Of a DNA stretch of 64,000 nt, positions 41,492 through 51,297 are shown piece by piece; the stretch's first letter is position 1; each line of letters starts with the position of its first letter. The stretch is from a virus. The stretch lies in the IMG/VR virus record IMGVR_UViG_3300008117_000018, positions 47,419 to 111,418 of that record; one strand, given 5' to 3'. A model generated the notes under the pieces. That model ran no database searches, had not been told where the DNA came from, and saw only the letters and a program-made list of their open reading frames with translations. Both the position numbers and the translations under genes were made by a program.

Positions 41492-43362
41492 AATCTAGTA
41501 ATGACAACAACCACACCGTCACCACCATCACCACCACGACCCGAACTAAATCCGTTAGTAGAAGCACCTCCGCCTCCGCCACCACCTCCATATAGACCAC
41601 CATCACCTCCCCTGCCTCCAGGAGTAAGCGCGATATTACTTCCAGCACCACCACCAGCACCACCTCTTCCCAATAAAGAAGCATCTGAACCAGGTCCAGT
41701 TTGACCATTTACCCCAACAGCTGCACCAGCAGCAAATATTGTACTATTATCAACCGTCAATATTGACCCACCGTTTCCTCCAGTCCCGAATACATTAGTA
41801 GCAGAAATGTTACCACCACCTCCACCACCAGTCGGTTTATAAGGAGTATCCTCAGCAGCACCACCCGATGTTCCACCATCACCAGTATTACCTGAAGTTC
41901 CTGGATAATTAACATCACCACCAATACCACCGGTACTAAATGAAGCGGTTTTACCACCATCTCCACCTCGACCACCTCCCACAGTCAAATAGACATTAGC
42001 ACCAGTAATATAATCACCAAATATAGTATCGTCACCATTATTACCATCATTACCGTTTGTGTTTATAGTTGAAATTGCAGCACCACCACCACCACCAGCA
42101 CCCGGATTACAAAGCACACTAGATGGTAGTATTGAGGCATTAATAAGAACTCTAACATGTCCTCCTGAACCACCACCAGATCCACCGAATCTTGTTCTAC
42201 CAGAAGCATTCAAAGCACCAGAACCACCACCACCGCCACCACCTATACAAATGACCTCAACCATTTTAGCACCGCTTGGTTTAGTCCATGTAGCATTTAC
42301 AGCCGAATAGGTATTAATTTGTATAGAAACAGCACTGGTACCACTTGTACCAAAAGTACCCGATGTTCCCGAAAACCCACCAGAACCGGAAGTTCCAGAG
42401 GTTCCACCAGTTTTTGAGATACCAGAAGTTCCGGATGTTTGAGATGTTCCTGAAGAACCACTAAGAGTACCAAAACCAGAAGTTCCTGAAGTAGTACCAG
42501 ATGTACCGGAAGTAGATGATAAACCAGAAGTACCGGAAGTTCTGAATGCACTAGATGTACCCGAATTACCACTATTTCCTGTTGTTCCTGAAGTACCACT
42601 ATTACCATTAGTTCCAGATGTTCCAGAAGTCGATGATAAACCAATTGTACCTGATGTACCTCGTGTACCACTAGTACCAGAACCACTTGATACACCAGAA
42701 CCACCAGAAAATGAAGAGACACTTGATACCCCAGAACTTCCTGATGTACTTGAATTTCCAGATAAAGAAGAAGTTCCAGATGTACCAGAAGTTCTACTTT
42801 GACCAGAACTTCCTGATGTACCTGTAGTTCCTGAACTACCCGATGTTCCAGAAGTAGTCAATCCAGAGGTACCGGAGGTTGACGAATTTGCGGAGGTTCC
42901 TGATGTATTTGAAGTTCCAAAAGTTCCAGAAGTTGATGAGTTATTACTCAAACCAGAAGTTCCAGAAGTAGTATTCAAACCATTAGAAAAAGAATTACCG
43001 GACGTCCCTGATGTCGTATTGACACCGGATGTACCGGAGGTTGTATTAATACCTGATGTTCCAGAAGTATTTGAAGAATTACTTATGCCAGATGTACCAG
43101 ATGTACCAAATCCTCCAGATGTACCAGAAGTATTGTTATTTCCAGATGTACCAGAAGTATTGTTATTTCCAGATGTACCAGATGTTCTAGTTAAACCGGA
43201 TGTTCCAGCGGTTGAAGATAAACCAGATGTTCCTGAAGAACTATTATTACCAGAACTACCACTAGTGCCGTTGGTTCCTGATGTACCAGAACTACCAGAA
43301 GTCGATGATAAACCAGATGTACCGGATGTATTATAATTTACACTATCTATTTTATTTATCAT
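41488..43362 (-). CDS. Collagen-like fibre with polyglycine tip, copy 2
   Basis: 624 residues, same plan as copy 1: short N-terminus (MINKIDSVNYN), TSG repeats to about 355, then YSAVNATWTKPSGAKMVEVICIGGGGGGGSG and poly-Gly tracts. The first tip strand is conserved among the three copies while the loops between Gly tracts differ, as expected for receptor-binding variation. The stop overlaps the promoter-like element of copy 1. TTAATATATA lies five bases from the ATG. Confidence 0.85.
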   Translation of the reverse strand: MINKIDSVNYNTSGTSGLSSTSGSSGTSGTNGTSGSSGNNSSSGTSGLSSTAGTSGLTRTSGTSGNNNTSGTSGNNNTSGTSGGFGTSGTSGISNSSNTSGTSGINTTSGTSGVNTTSGTSGNSFSNGLNTTSGTSGLSNNSSTSGTFGTSNTSGTSANSSTSGTSGLTTSGTSGSSGTTGTSGSSGQSRTSGTSGTSSLSGNSSTSGSSGVSSVSSFSGGSGVSSGSGTSGTRGTSGTIGLSSTSGTSGTNGNSGTSGTTGNSGNSGTSSAFRTSGTSGLSSTSGTSGTTSGTSGFGTLSGSSGTSQTSGTSGISKTGGTSGTSGSGGFSGTSGTFGTSGTSAVSIQINTYSAVNATWTKPSGAKMVEVICIGGGGGGGSGALNASGRTRFGGSGGGSGGHVRVLINASILPSSVLCNPGAGGGGGAAISTINTNGNDGNNGDDTIFGDYITGANVYLTVGGGRGGDGGKTASFSTGGIGGDVNYPGTSGNTGDGGTSGGAAEDTPYKPTGGGGGGNISATNVFGTGGNGGSILTVDNSTIFAAGAAVGVNGQTGPGSDASLLGRGGAGGGAGSNIALTPGGRGGDGGLYGGGGGGGGASTNGFSSGRGGDGGDGVVVVITRF

Positions 43363-43367
43363 AACTA

Positions 43368-43377
43368 TATATATTAA
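43368..43377 (-). promoter_or_regulatory. TTAATATATA element, short-distance class
   Basis: Exact 10-mer on the minus strand, five bases before the ATG of fibre copy 2. It overlaps the stop region of copy 3. Confidence 0.6.
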
Positions 43378-45284
43378 GTAAAATAAGTTGTAACAACAAC
43401 AATTCCATTCGCACCAAAACCACCGTTTCCAAACTTATCACCACGAGGTATGTTATCGCCATTAAGACCAGCACCACCGCCTCCACCGCCTGCACCATAA
43501 AGAGCACCATTAGCACCAATACCGGATCTAGCAGCTCCTCCACCTCCTCCACAACCAATATCAGAAAAAGAATCACCCTCATTACCATCAGTTAATGATG
43601 GGTCAGTACTAGCAATTCCAGGATTACCACCTAAACCGTTGGTATATTGAACTGTACCACCATCTCCCCCGTCGAAATTAGTATTACTAGCGTTTATACT
43701 ACCACCACTACCTCCACCAGTTGGTGCTCTGAATGTGAGAGCACCAGCAACACCAATACCACCAGCACTATTTCCACCAGAACCTCCACGTTCAATATTA
43801 CCATAACCACCTGAATTGTTAGAAGTCGGAATACTAGCAGATGAACCACCTCCACCACCTCCACCACCAAAAGCAATTAGGTTACTACCAAATCCAGAAC
43901 CTAGTGCTGAAGTACCAAATATCGAATCAGTACCCGCGGCACCATCACTTCCATCTTGATTATTGGCAGTCACTACTCCTCTACTACCACCCTGACCAAC
44001 CTGAACCGTCTCTGAGTTTTGTAAATCAGAAGCCCTGAAAATAGCTCGTGAAAAACCTCCACCACCTCCACCATTACCACCCCATCGAGCAGTACTAGTA
44101 GCTGACCTTCTACCAGCACCTCCTCCTCCGCCACCACCAATACAAATCACTTCAACCTTATCTGCATTTGCAGGCTTTGACCAACTAAAAATTGTTGTAA
44201 GTGGACTAGCAATAACCGTGTAAACCTGAACATCAATAACATTCAGTGTACCGGATGTTCCAGATGTTCTTGATAAACCAGAAGGAGCAATAGCTCCTTG
44301 ACTAGTTGATATACCAGAAGTTCCACTTGTCGTAGCATTAGGAAAAGAAGATTGAAAACCAGAAAAATTTGGATTATTACCGGTAGTTCCTGAAGTACCT
44401 TGTGTACCAGATGTACCTACAGCTCTGCTAAGACCACCCGTACCAGAGCTACCAGAGGTACCATTGGTTGAATTTAATCCAGCAGTACCACTAGTAGAAA
44501 AATTGGTTGATATTCCTGTGTTACCACTACTACCAGATGTTGTGGAAAATCTGTTACCACCACTCTCTCCACTCGTACCAGAAGTTCTAGATAGACCGTT
44601 AGTAGTCAGACCTGATGTTCCATTTGTTCCTGAAACCGAAACAAAACTACTTGAGGTTCCAGACGATCCAGCGGTACTCTGTGGCGTTTGAGCAGATATA
44701 CCTGAATTTCCAAATGTACCAGATGAACCAGAGGTCAATGAAACCCTGCTTGAACCAGAATTTGATGAATTTGATGAATTTCCAGACGTACCAGAAGTTT
44801 TATTTGAACCAGATGTTCCACTTGTACCATTCGTACCTGATGTAGAAGAATTTCCAGCGGTTCCTGTAGTACCATTTGCTGAAGACTGACCAGAAGTACC
44901 GGAAGTTGAATTTGTACCAGAAGTGGATGATTGGCTTGACAAACCAGACGTACCACTCGTACCATTAGTTCCAGAAGTAGAAGAATTTCCAGCGGTTCCT
45001 GTAGTACCATTACTTCTTGAATTACCAGCCGTGCCTGATGTAGAAGAGGTACCAGCTGTTGAATTTATACTTGAAATCCCACTTGAACCTGAAGTACCAG
45101 AACTACCAGAACTACCGGATGTTGTAGATAAACCACTAGTACCTGTTGTACCAGAACTACCAGAAGTACCAGAAGTACCAGAAGTAGAACTTACTAAGCT
45201 ATTAGTAGATTGTCCAGATGTACCAGATTGACCATTTGTACCGGACGTACCAGTATCTATAACAATACCATTTATTTTCTGCAT
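43374..45284 (-). CDS. Collagen-like fibre with polyglycine tip, copy 3
   Basis: 636 residues: MQKINGIVIDTG start, TSG/TAG repeats to about 350, then [42 protein letters not shown] and poly-Gly tracts ending IVVVTTYFT. It differs from copies 1 and 2 in the middle of the tip. The three copies share repeat type, tip entry strand and end strand, so they arose by duplication. TTAATATATA is four bases from the ATG. Confidence 0.85.
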   Translation of the reverse strand: MQKINGIVIDTGTSGTNGQSGTSGQSTNSLVSSTSGTSGTSGSSGTTGTSGLSTTSGSSGSSGTSGSSGISSINSTAGTSSTSGTAGNSRSNGTTGTAGNSSTSGTNGTSGTSGLSSQSSTSGTNSTSGTSGQSSANGTTGTAGNSSTSGTNGTSGTSGSNKTSGTSGNSSNSSNSGSSRVSLTSGSSGTFGNSGISAQTPQSTAGSSGTSSSFVSVSGTNGTSGLTTNGLSRTSGTSGESGGNRFSTTSGSSGNTGISTNFSTSGTAGLNSTNGTSGSSGTGGLSRAVGTSGTQGTSGTTGNNPNFSGFQSSFPNATTSGTSGISTSQGAIAPSGLSRTSGTSGTLNVIDVQVYTVIASPLTTIFSWSKPANADKVEVICIGGGGGGGAGRRSATSTARWGGNGGGGGGFSRAIFRASDLQNSETVQVGQGGSRGVVTANNQDGSDGAAGTDSIFGTSALGSGFGSNLIAFGGGGGGGGSSASIPTSNNSGGYGNIERGGSGGNSAGGIGVAGALTFRAPTGGGSGGSINASNTNFDGGDGGTVQYTNGLGGNPGIASTDPSLTDGNEGDSFSDIGCGGGGGAARSGIGANGALYGAGGGGGGAGLNGDNIPRGDKFGNGGFGANGIVVVTTYFT

Positions 45285-45288
45285 GTCT

Positions 45289-45298
45289 TATATATTAA
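45289..45298 (-). promoter_or_regulatory. TTAATATATA element, short-distance class
   Basis: Exact 10-mer on the minus strand, four bases before the ATG of fibre copy 3. Confidence 0.6.
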
Positions 45299-45308
45299 AA
45301 TACAAGTC

Positions 45309-47363
45309 TTACAATTCTATCCAATCTTGAGAAGGATTAAAATAAATTCTTCTATTTGTAGAAGTTCCTATTACATAACCTATGACTCTTACAATATTTC
45401 CAGCAGAAGAAGGCGCAGCAGCGACTGTTCTACCAGCTGTTGAAGAACTCAAAAATAATGGCTCTCCTATATTACCAACGGTGAATAAAGAAGAACGATA
45501 GAAGCCTCTTACTAACATACCATCATTGGTTGAGTTTGTGCCAATTGCAACGGCTAATAAATCATTTCCGCCATTTACCAATACATCACCTTGTGCTTTA
45601 GTCCAAGTACCACCGGTATTTAGGTAGTAAATTTCACCAGCAACAGTTGTTGTATTTCCAAAATTAACAATATCACCATAACCGGTGCTATCAGCCGATA
45701 AATAAGTATTGGATGTAGGGTCAGATATTAAATCATAACTACCAGATAATACTAAATTTGTACCATCAAAAGTAAAGTTTGGTTCACCATCTAATGTAGA
45801 AGCAGTACCAGTCATAGTAACAACTCTGTTATTAGAATTACCATTTAGTGTGACCGTCGCTGAGTTGCCAGATGTTCCAGAAGTTCCTTGGTTTGTTGTT
45901 ATAAACAATAATAAATCAATTGAATTACTAAAGTTAGTAGTACCTGTTCCACCAGAATCTATATAAGTTACCGGAAATGAATAGTAGTTATTAGAAACAA
46001 AAGTTGGATTAGAATTTACTTTCCAAGTCTGATAATTATTTGAATTTGTTCTATCTTGAATTATAATATTCTGACCAATTTGCATCAACCCTAGAAATAC
46101 ATCAATATCATCACTATTTGTAGTAAAATGATCGATGTTGATAATAGTAGAAGCTGTCTGACCTGAGCTATTCCAAATTATGAAACCTGGTCCTGGATCT
46201 CCACTGAATATTGTTGTGTTGGATTGATACGGAAATACATTGGACGAACCACCGTTTAAACCACTAGTACCGGAAGTTCCTTTAGTTCCGGAAGTTCCAG
46301 CAGTTCCATTGGCACCATTAGCACCGGAAGTTCCGGTAGTTCCATTAGCACCATTAGCACCCGAGGTTCCAGCAGTTCCGTTAGCACCATTAGCACCCGA
46401 GGTTCCAGCAGTTCCGTTAGCACCATTAGCACCGGAAGTTCCTGATGTTCCGTTAGCACCATTTGCACCAGAAGTTCCTGATGTTCCGTTAGCACCATTT
46501 GCACCAGAAGTTCCTGATGTTCCATTAGCACCGGAAGTTCCTGATGTTCCATTAGCACCGGAAGTTCCGGCAGTTCCATTAGCACCCGAGGTTCCAGCAG
46601 TTCCGTTAGCACCATTAGCACCCGAAGTCCCCGAAGTCCCAGCAGCTGAATTGATTGTTAATATGTTACCATTTGTATCAAAACCAAGAGCTCCAATAGA
46701 AGTTCCTGGAAATTTACCAGCGGTGTTATAATTAGGTAGTTGTAATTGACCAGTCAAATGATTTATTTGTAAATCAACAGCACTTGAAGTAGTATTATTT
46801 CCTTTAAGTATTCTAAAGGAGTCTTGATAGTTATCTATAGCAGAAGCTGTACCATATCCAGAACCAGATTGAAGTGTTATTTGACCACCTTCACCAGAAC
46901 CTCCTCTTGCGCCCAGAAATAAAGTAGCCTCTGTTGATGAATAAGTTGTTCCTATTAGAACGGATATTGAATTCTGTGTCGAAGACTGCGTAACTGTCAT
47001 CCATGTTGAAGCAACAGCAGCATTTGTAGAACCATCTGACAATAAAACACGTAAATTGCCAGCATTACTGATTGTGTTGAAACCTGTTCCAGAAGTACCT
47101 GATGTTCCGTTAGCACCCGAGGTTCCAGCAGTTCCGTTAGCACCATTAGCACCCGAGGTTCCAGCAGTTCCGTTAGCACCATTAGCACCAGAAGTTCCAG
47201 CAGTTCCGTTAGCACCGTTAGCACCCGAGGTTCCAGAAGTGCCATTAATTCCAGAGGTTCCGGATGTTCCCGATACCCCATCAAGACCATTTAATAAAAT
47301 CCAATCATTAAGTGAAGATGGAACATTATTATTATTATTTGCAGTGGATTGATAAGAAAACAA
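45309..47363 (-). CDS. Collagen-like fibre, C-terminal part (probably continues 47291-47833)
   Basis: 684 residues with no normal start: the frame opens after a TAA at 47385-47387, and the only nearby start is TTG at 47363. It begins [14 protein letters not shown] and continues into [13 protein letters not shown] repeats, a beta domain ([16 protein letters not shown]), a second repeat block (46260-46640 on the genome), a domain with [21 protein letters not shown], and a C-terminal beta domain ending NPSQDWIEL. The preceding gene ends in repeats and runs out of frame at exactly this place. The two parts read naturally as one protein of about 850 residues with a one-base frame change near 47367-47375. 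Confidence 0.7.
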   Translation of the reverse strand: MFSYQSTANNNNNVPSSLNDWILLNGLDGVSGTSGTSGINGTSGTSGANGANGTAGTSGANGANGTAGTSGANGANGTAGTSGANGTSGTSGTGFNTISNAGNLRVLLSDGSTNAAVASTWMTVTQSSTQNSISVLIGTTYSSTEATLFLGARGGSGEGGQITLQSGSGYGTASAIDNYQDSFRILKGNNTTSSAVDLQINHLTGQLQLPNYNTAGKFPGTSIGALGFDTNGNILTINSAAGTSGTSGANGANGTAGTSGANGTAGTSGANGTSGTSGANGTSGTSGANGANGTSGTSGANGANGTSGTSGANGANGTAGTSGANGANGTAGTSGANGANGTTGTSGANGANGTAGTSGTKGTSGTSGLNGGSSNVFPYQSNTTIFSGDPGPGFIIWNSSGQTASTIINIDHFTTNSDDIDVFLGLMQIGQNIIIQDRTNSNNYQTWKVNSNPTFVSNNYYSFPVTYIDSGGTGTTNFSNSIDLLLFITTNQGTSGTSGNSATVTLNGNSNNRVVTMTGTASTLDGEPNFTFDGTNLVLSGSYDLISDPTSNTYLSADSTGYGDIVNFGNTTTVAGEIYYLNTGGTWTKAQGDVLVNGGNDLLAVAIGTNSTNDGMLVRGFYRSSLFTVGNIGEPLFLSSSTAGRTVAAAPSSAGNIVRVIGYVIGTSTNRRIYFNPSQDWIEL
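46260..46640 (-). repeat. 36-bp tandem coding repeats ([12 protein letters not shown])
   Basis: About ten copies of a roughly 36-base unit (and 18-27-base shortened forms) encode [12 protein letters not shown]-like collagen triplets. A smaller block of the same unit is at 47095-47240. The two blocks in one gene favour unequal recombination. Confidence 0.88.
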
Positions 47364-47833
47364 ACCATCAATACAGCAGCACCGTTAACACCGGATGTCC
47401 CAGAAGAACCTGATGTACCATTATCTCCTTGATTACCGGAAGTTCCTGATGTACCATTATCTCCTTGATTACCGGAAGTTCCAGCAGTCCCATTATTTCC
47501 ATTAACACCGGAAGTTCCAGCAGTTCCGTTAGCACCATCTACACCAGAAGTTCCTGATGTTCCATTAGAACCTGTTGCACCCATGCCAGATGTACCTGAT
47601 TGTTTTAAAACTAAATTCCCATCTAAAATACCACCATAAAACCAATATTCTACTATGGGATCAGAACCAACAATAATACCAACCGTCAAACCTTCATATC
47701 TATAAGATGGTAATAAGTAAGTAGTTGCTGCCGAAAGAGCTGCTGATAAGTTGGCACCAGTATATGGACCATATTTGGCATCACCGGGACCTGTAGTTTT
47801 AGCTAGTATGTTATCACTTAAATTAATTGCCAT
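47291..47833 (-). CDS. Collagen-like fibre, N-terminal part (frame change at its end)
   Basis: 180 residues as read: [26 protein letters not shown], then a small beta domain ([18 protein letters not shown]) and [15 protein letters not shown] repeats to VNGAAV. The last 30 residues ([16 protein letters not shown] and on) are unlike the rest and are the product of a frame change. Reading back one base near 47369 restores [12 protein letters not shown] in the downstream frame. It is the likely N-terminal part of the 45309-47363 fibre; sequencing error, mutation, phase variation or frameshifting cannot be told apart here. Confidence 0.72.
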   Translation of the reverse strand: MAINLSDNILAKTTGPGDAKYGPYTGANLSAALSAATTYLLPSYRYEGLTVGIIVGSDPIVEYWFYGGILDGNLVLKQSGTSGMGATGSNGTSGTSGVDGANGTAGTSGVNGNNGTAGTSGNQGDNGTSGTSGNQGDNGTSGSSGTSGVNGAAVLMVCFLINPLQIIIIMFHLHLMIGFY

Positions 47834-47850
47834 TTTATTCTAAATCTATT

Positions 47851-49308
47851 TTAGGAGATTGTCGCAGTTCCCAAAGTTGTTACTTTATTCGCTGGATAAA
47901 TTTTAAACGTGACAGTCCAGTAACCATCCGGTGAAACAACAGAAAGCGTTGTAGGAGAAGCAAATAAATCCGTAACACCACCAATACTTCCATTATTTAA
48001 AGCATTTTCAAACCAAGTTGTCTTCGTTGGGTAAACACTATATACAGCAAACCAAGGCCACTCACCTGAAGCATTAAATGCCATACTCAAAGAACCACTA
48101 CCAGCATTTACAACTTTTGTAAAATCAGTACCAGATTCAATTATACTAACAATTTGACTAGCCGTTTTCTGTGTAGAAGTTTTACCATAAAAATATGGAT
48201 AGTAACCAGTAATAGTCTGTGAGTTTGATGCAAAATTTGTACTAGATGCCTGAGGAGCTGAAGTTGTCCTAACAGCAGGCGTAGCACTATGAGTAATACC
48301 CTTATTATTCTTTTTTGCTATACCAGCATCATAGTCACCTGTACCAGAATAAACTATCGTGCTACTATCCCCCGAAACAGGAGCAGGCACCATTATTGAC
48401 TCAGATGTATTTATTTGATATGTTAAATTTGGGTTATTTGGATCCGCATAACCAAACTGAGCAGCAATTGAAGTAGTTGTATTTACCGTCATACTCGCAG
48501 TTGAGGTAACTGTCAATAAAGCAGTATTTCCAGCACCATTTATATTTTTATTAATAACCAGTTTGGAAAAAGGACCAGAATCATTTTCAGTACCGGTTAA
48601 AGTTATTGTTGGACTAACAGTAAGACCAATCTCTCTTATTCCTGTAACATCTGAAGAAGCTGCTATAGTAGGTATAGTATAAGTAGGACTGACAGTCGGA
48701 AACAACAAATCATCAAATAATTGGACAATTGTTTTACTATTCAAATCAGCAACCGTTGTAGTAGCTGGTATCCCACCAACTGTAGCTGGCATAGCTAAAG
48801 ATGAATCTAAAGCAGAGTTATAAATCGTATCAATTATACTATTAGTAGTTCCTGGTGTTATTTCTATTCCAGAATTATTAGAAGTAATTATATCTACTGA
48901 CCCACTACCACCACCAGTTCCTGACGAATAAGAACTAAATGTTAGACCAGTAACGCCCAATTGTATTGGATTTGAAGTATTAAGAACAAAAGTTTTATTA
49001 CCATTTATTGAGCCAGATGTTACAAAAATTTGAAGACCTTGTAAAAAATCATCATCTATACTAGAATCAGTAGATCTTGACCAACTTCCATCAGAACCAG
49101 TACCAACGACATTAACAGTATAAATACCATTCTCTATATTTGTTGTTTGATCCTTTACTAAAACTCTATAACCAACTTGTAAAGATTGACCGTCTAAAGT
49201 ATCAGGAGCACCATTACTTAAATCAACAATGTTAGTTGTTGTGGCTAAATTACATGGTTGTTTAACCGGAAGTCCTTTAATCGAAGAATAGCCTATTCTT
49301 GTAATCAT
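47851..49308 (-). CDS. Tail fibre/adhesin protein, 485 aa
   Basis: Residues 1-140: fibre domain with VLVKDQTTNIENGIYTVNVVG, a motif widespread in phage fibres. Then VGGIPATTTVADLNSKTIVQLFDDLLFP (about 177-204) and immunoglobulin-like beta modules to the end. The GGIPA ... FDDLLFP block recurs in the 60858-61868 protein, so the two share a duplicated C-terminal module. TTAATATATA lies 28 bases upstream. No catalytic motif. Confidence 0.78.
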   Translation of the reverse strand: MITRIGYSSIKGLPVKQPCNLATTTNIVDLSNGAPDTLDGQSLQVGYRVLVKDQTTNIENGIYTVNVVGTGSDGSWSRSTDSSIDDDFLQGLQIFVTSGSINGNKTFVLNTSNPIQLGVTGLTFSSYSSGTGGGSGSVDIITSNNSGIEITPGTTNSIIDTIYNSALDSSLAMPATVGGIPATTTVADLNSKTIVQLFDDLLFPTVSPTYTIPTIAASSDVTGIREIGLTVSPTITLTGTENDSGPFSKLVINKNINGAGNTALLTVTSTASMTVNTTTSIAAQFGYADPNNPNLTYQINTSESIMVPAPVSGDSSTIVYSGTGDYDAGIAKKNNKGITHSATPAVRTTSAPQASSTNFASNSQTITGYYPYFYGKTSTQKTASQIVSIIESGTDFTKVVNAGSGSLSMAFNASGEWPWFAVYSVYPTKTTWFENALNNGSIGGVTDLFASPTTLSVVSPDGYWTVTFKIYPANKVTTLGTATIS

Positions 49309-49336
49309 TGTTTAAAAAATTTTTATTATCTTATCT

Positions 49337-49346
49337 TATATATTAA
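49337..49346 (-). promoter_or_regulatory. TTAATATATA element, long-distance class
   Basis: Exact 10-mer on the minus strand, 28 bases before the ATG of the 485-residue fibre protein. Confidence 0.57.
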
Positions 49347-49398
49347 ATAAATAAAACCTTTTTAAATAAGAAATTGAAAAATATAAAATTAGATTTCT

Positions 49399-50676
49399 TT
49401 ATAAATAAATTCTTTTAAATAATTTTATATTATCAACAGCAAAAGGAGGATTGTTTCCAGTACCAAAATCATTTGACCAACCAAATACTAGTCTTTTTGT
49501 TTGACCCTTATACCCGTTAAGTAAAATTAGTTCCTGTCGCCAGAAACTATCCGGACCTCCATATCCACTATTAAATTTACCAAGATTAGTAGTAGCACCA
49601 ATTCGACCATTATTTGTAGGCGCTGAGGTTGGAGTGGCCTGAGTATTTGTTAAATCAGTACCAGCAACAGGAGTAGTCGAAGTAGCAACAATATGAACAG
49701 TACCATAATCATAACCAAGACTATTACCAGCAGCATTTTCACCATAACATTTCCAATCAAAACTAAGATAAAAATCTCCTGTTTCATTTGGTATTGTAAT
49801 ATCTTTATAAAAATGTGAAACTCTTGATGTTGGACCAGCTGTGTAAGCATGAGTCGTACCGTTTGTAGCTGAAATATATGCCGAAAATGTACCAGAGGAA
49901 CCAGTAGCAGCGGTTCCTACAAACCATTGGTTTACTGAATCATTTACTATTGTCCATGAATTAGTTGAGAATGTACCTGATGAAAATTCTTCATCTAAAA
50001 CATATGTAACTATTGCATCCTCCAACTTTAAAACTTGTAATGAAGCATTTTCAACTCGGTACCCTGATGTGACAGTCGAAGGTAGTCTATATCTTTTAGC
50101 AATAGAAATTCCTTGATTTGGTAAAATCTCAGTTATAATATTAGATTGAGCAACCATTTTAAAGTTAGCATACGTAGCTGAACTTCTCATCAACTCATTT
50201 GTAATACCTTTAGTTGGACTTATAGTTTTAGTACCAGATATCGGATAAAGAGTTGGCACCATTTCTATAGAGTGGGCATCTGTTATATTGACAAAAGTAG
50301 CTGATGACCTAATTAAATATTTACCAATACTACCTGGATCTGTAATTCTTAAACAACCATTAAACGAGGATGTGAAACCCAACATATCAGCATCATTTCT
50401 ATAACTTCCCGGACTTGTTCCACCAATCGAAGTAGAAGCGTCAAAATACCATGTTCCTGTTGTACTATCAGTGTCAGTAGTCACAGAAGATCCAGTAAAA
50501 TAAATACCACCATAATTAGGAGTTACTAAAATCTCCCAACCCGATGTATTATAAATAAAATATTTTCCACTTTCATTATCAAGCGCAATGACTCCGGTTG
50601 TTGCAGAATGTGTGGGCGCACCACTTACAACCTGATACAATACCGAACCAACTGAAATTTCATTTAATACTGGCAT
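49399..50676 (-). CDS. Tail fibre protein with C-terminal beta-sandwich, 425 aa
   Basis: N-terminal module HSATTGVIALDNESGKYFIYNTSGWEILVTPNYGGIYF resembles the 50680-51297 protein (SGWEPLLKPGYGEIYL). Residues about 225-425 form a jelly-roll-like domain: FSSGTFSTNSWTIVNDSVNQW, VSHFYKDITIPNETGDFYLSFDWK and FAVDNIKLFKRIYL, similar in layout to cleaved-adhesin/MAM carbohydrate-binding domains of Bacteroidetes. It is three bases after the 50680-51297 gene in one operon. Likely a sugar-binding fibre. Confidence 0.78.
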   Translation of the reverse strand: MPVLNEISVGSVLYQVVSGAPTHSATTGVIALDNESGKYFIYNTSGWEILVTPNYGGIYFTGSSVTTDTDSTTGTWYFDASTSIGGTSPGSYRNDADMLGFTSSFNGCLRITDPGSIGKYLIRSSATFVNITDAHSIEMVPTLYPISGTKTISPTKGITNELMRSSATYANFKMVAQSNIITEILPNQGISIAKRYRLPSTVTSGYRVENASLQVLKLEDAIVTYVLDEEFSSGTFSTNSWTIVNDSVNQWFVGTAATGSSGTFSAYISATNGTTHAYTAGPTSRVSHFYKDITIPNETGDFYLSFDWKCYGENAAGNSLGYDYGTVHIVATSTTPVAGTDLTNTQATPTSAPTNNGRIGATTNLGKFNSGYGGPDSFWRQELILLNGYKGQTKRLVFGWSNDFGTGNNPPFAVDNIKLFKRIYL

Positions 50677-50679
50677 ATT

Positions 50680-51297
50680 TTAATATATTTTTATAGCAGT
50701 AAGAGAAGCATGTCTTAAATTTACAGAAACAGTTGCTGTTGTGCATCTAACAACAGTAGATATAGTATCACTATCGGAAAGATTTAAATATCCAGAAACA
50801 TTTATATTCCTATAATCAGCAGGTGATAAAAATAAAACCGTTGCTGCTTGATACATGTTATTGGATGGAGTAGCACCATTTACTGAAACCCCAATTTCAT
50901 AAGTTTGATTTGAAGCAGGATTACCAATCGAACCATTAAGAGTTACAATATATTTACCTGATTTACCAGTCAAAACTTGAATAGATGAACTCGTTCCTGA
51001 TTGCGTAAAACCATTGAAGAAACCAGCATTAGACCAACTTAAGCTATTTGTAGGGACCCAAGTATTTGTAGTAGAGAAGGTTGTAGATACAGCATTTGCA
51101 TTCAAATATATTTCTCCATATCCTGGTTTTAATAATGGTTCCCATCCAGAGGCATTACCTGTCGAGTTGACCCAAGGAGTCCCTGTTGAAGTATCAGTAT
51201 ATAACGAACCCTTTGGTGAAATATGATCAGGGGTTCCATTACCACTTCCTAATTCAATAGAACCTAAAGATTTTGATATCAAATTGTTAGTAGGCAT
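50680..51297 (-). CDS. Small tail fibre protein, 205 aa
   Basis: Start set at ATG 51297 (MPTNNLISKSLGSIELG), which shares one base with the stop of the 51297-53663 gene (TAATG). The ten residues upstream lie inside that gene. Fibre-type N-terminus with PKGSLYTDTSTGTPWVN and SGWEPLLKPGYGEIYLNAN, then a beta-sandwich with YIVTLNGSIG and a C-terminal strand. Relative of the 49399-50676 N-terminal half. No enzyme motif. Confidence 0.78.
   Translation of the reverse strand: MPTNNLISKSLGSIELGSGNGTPDHISPKGSLYTDTSTGTPWVNSTGNASGWEPLLKPGYGEIYLNANAVSTTFSTTNTWVPTNSLSWSNAGFFNGFTQSGTSSSIQVLTGKSGKYIVTLNGSIGNPASNQTYEIGVSVNGATPSNNMYQAATVLFLSPADYRNINVSGYLNLSDSDTISTVVRCTTATVSVNLRHASLTAIKIY

Noticed and set aside
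41501-47352. Long plus-strand open frames rich in Pro, Val and Leu opposite the fibre genes
   Set aside because: They mirror GTSG and poly-Gly repeats on the other strand. The periodic codons keep all frames open and the products are low-complexity with no start context.
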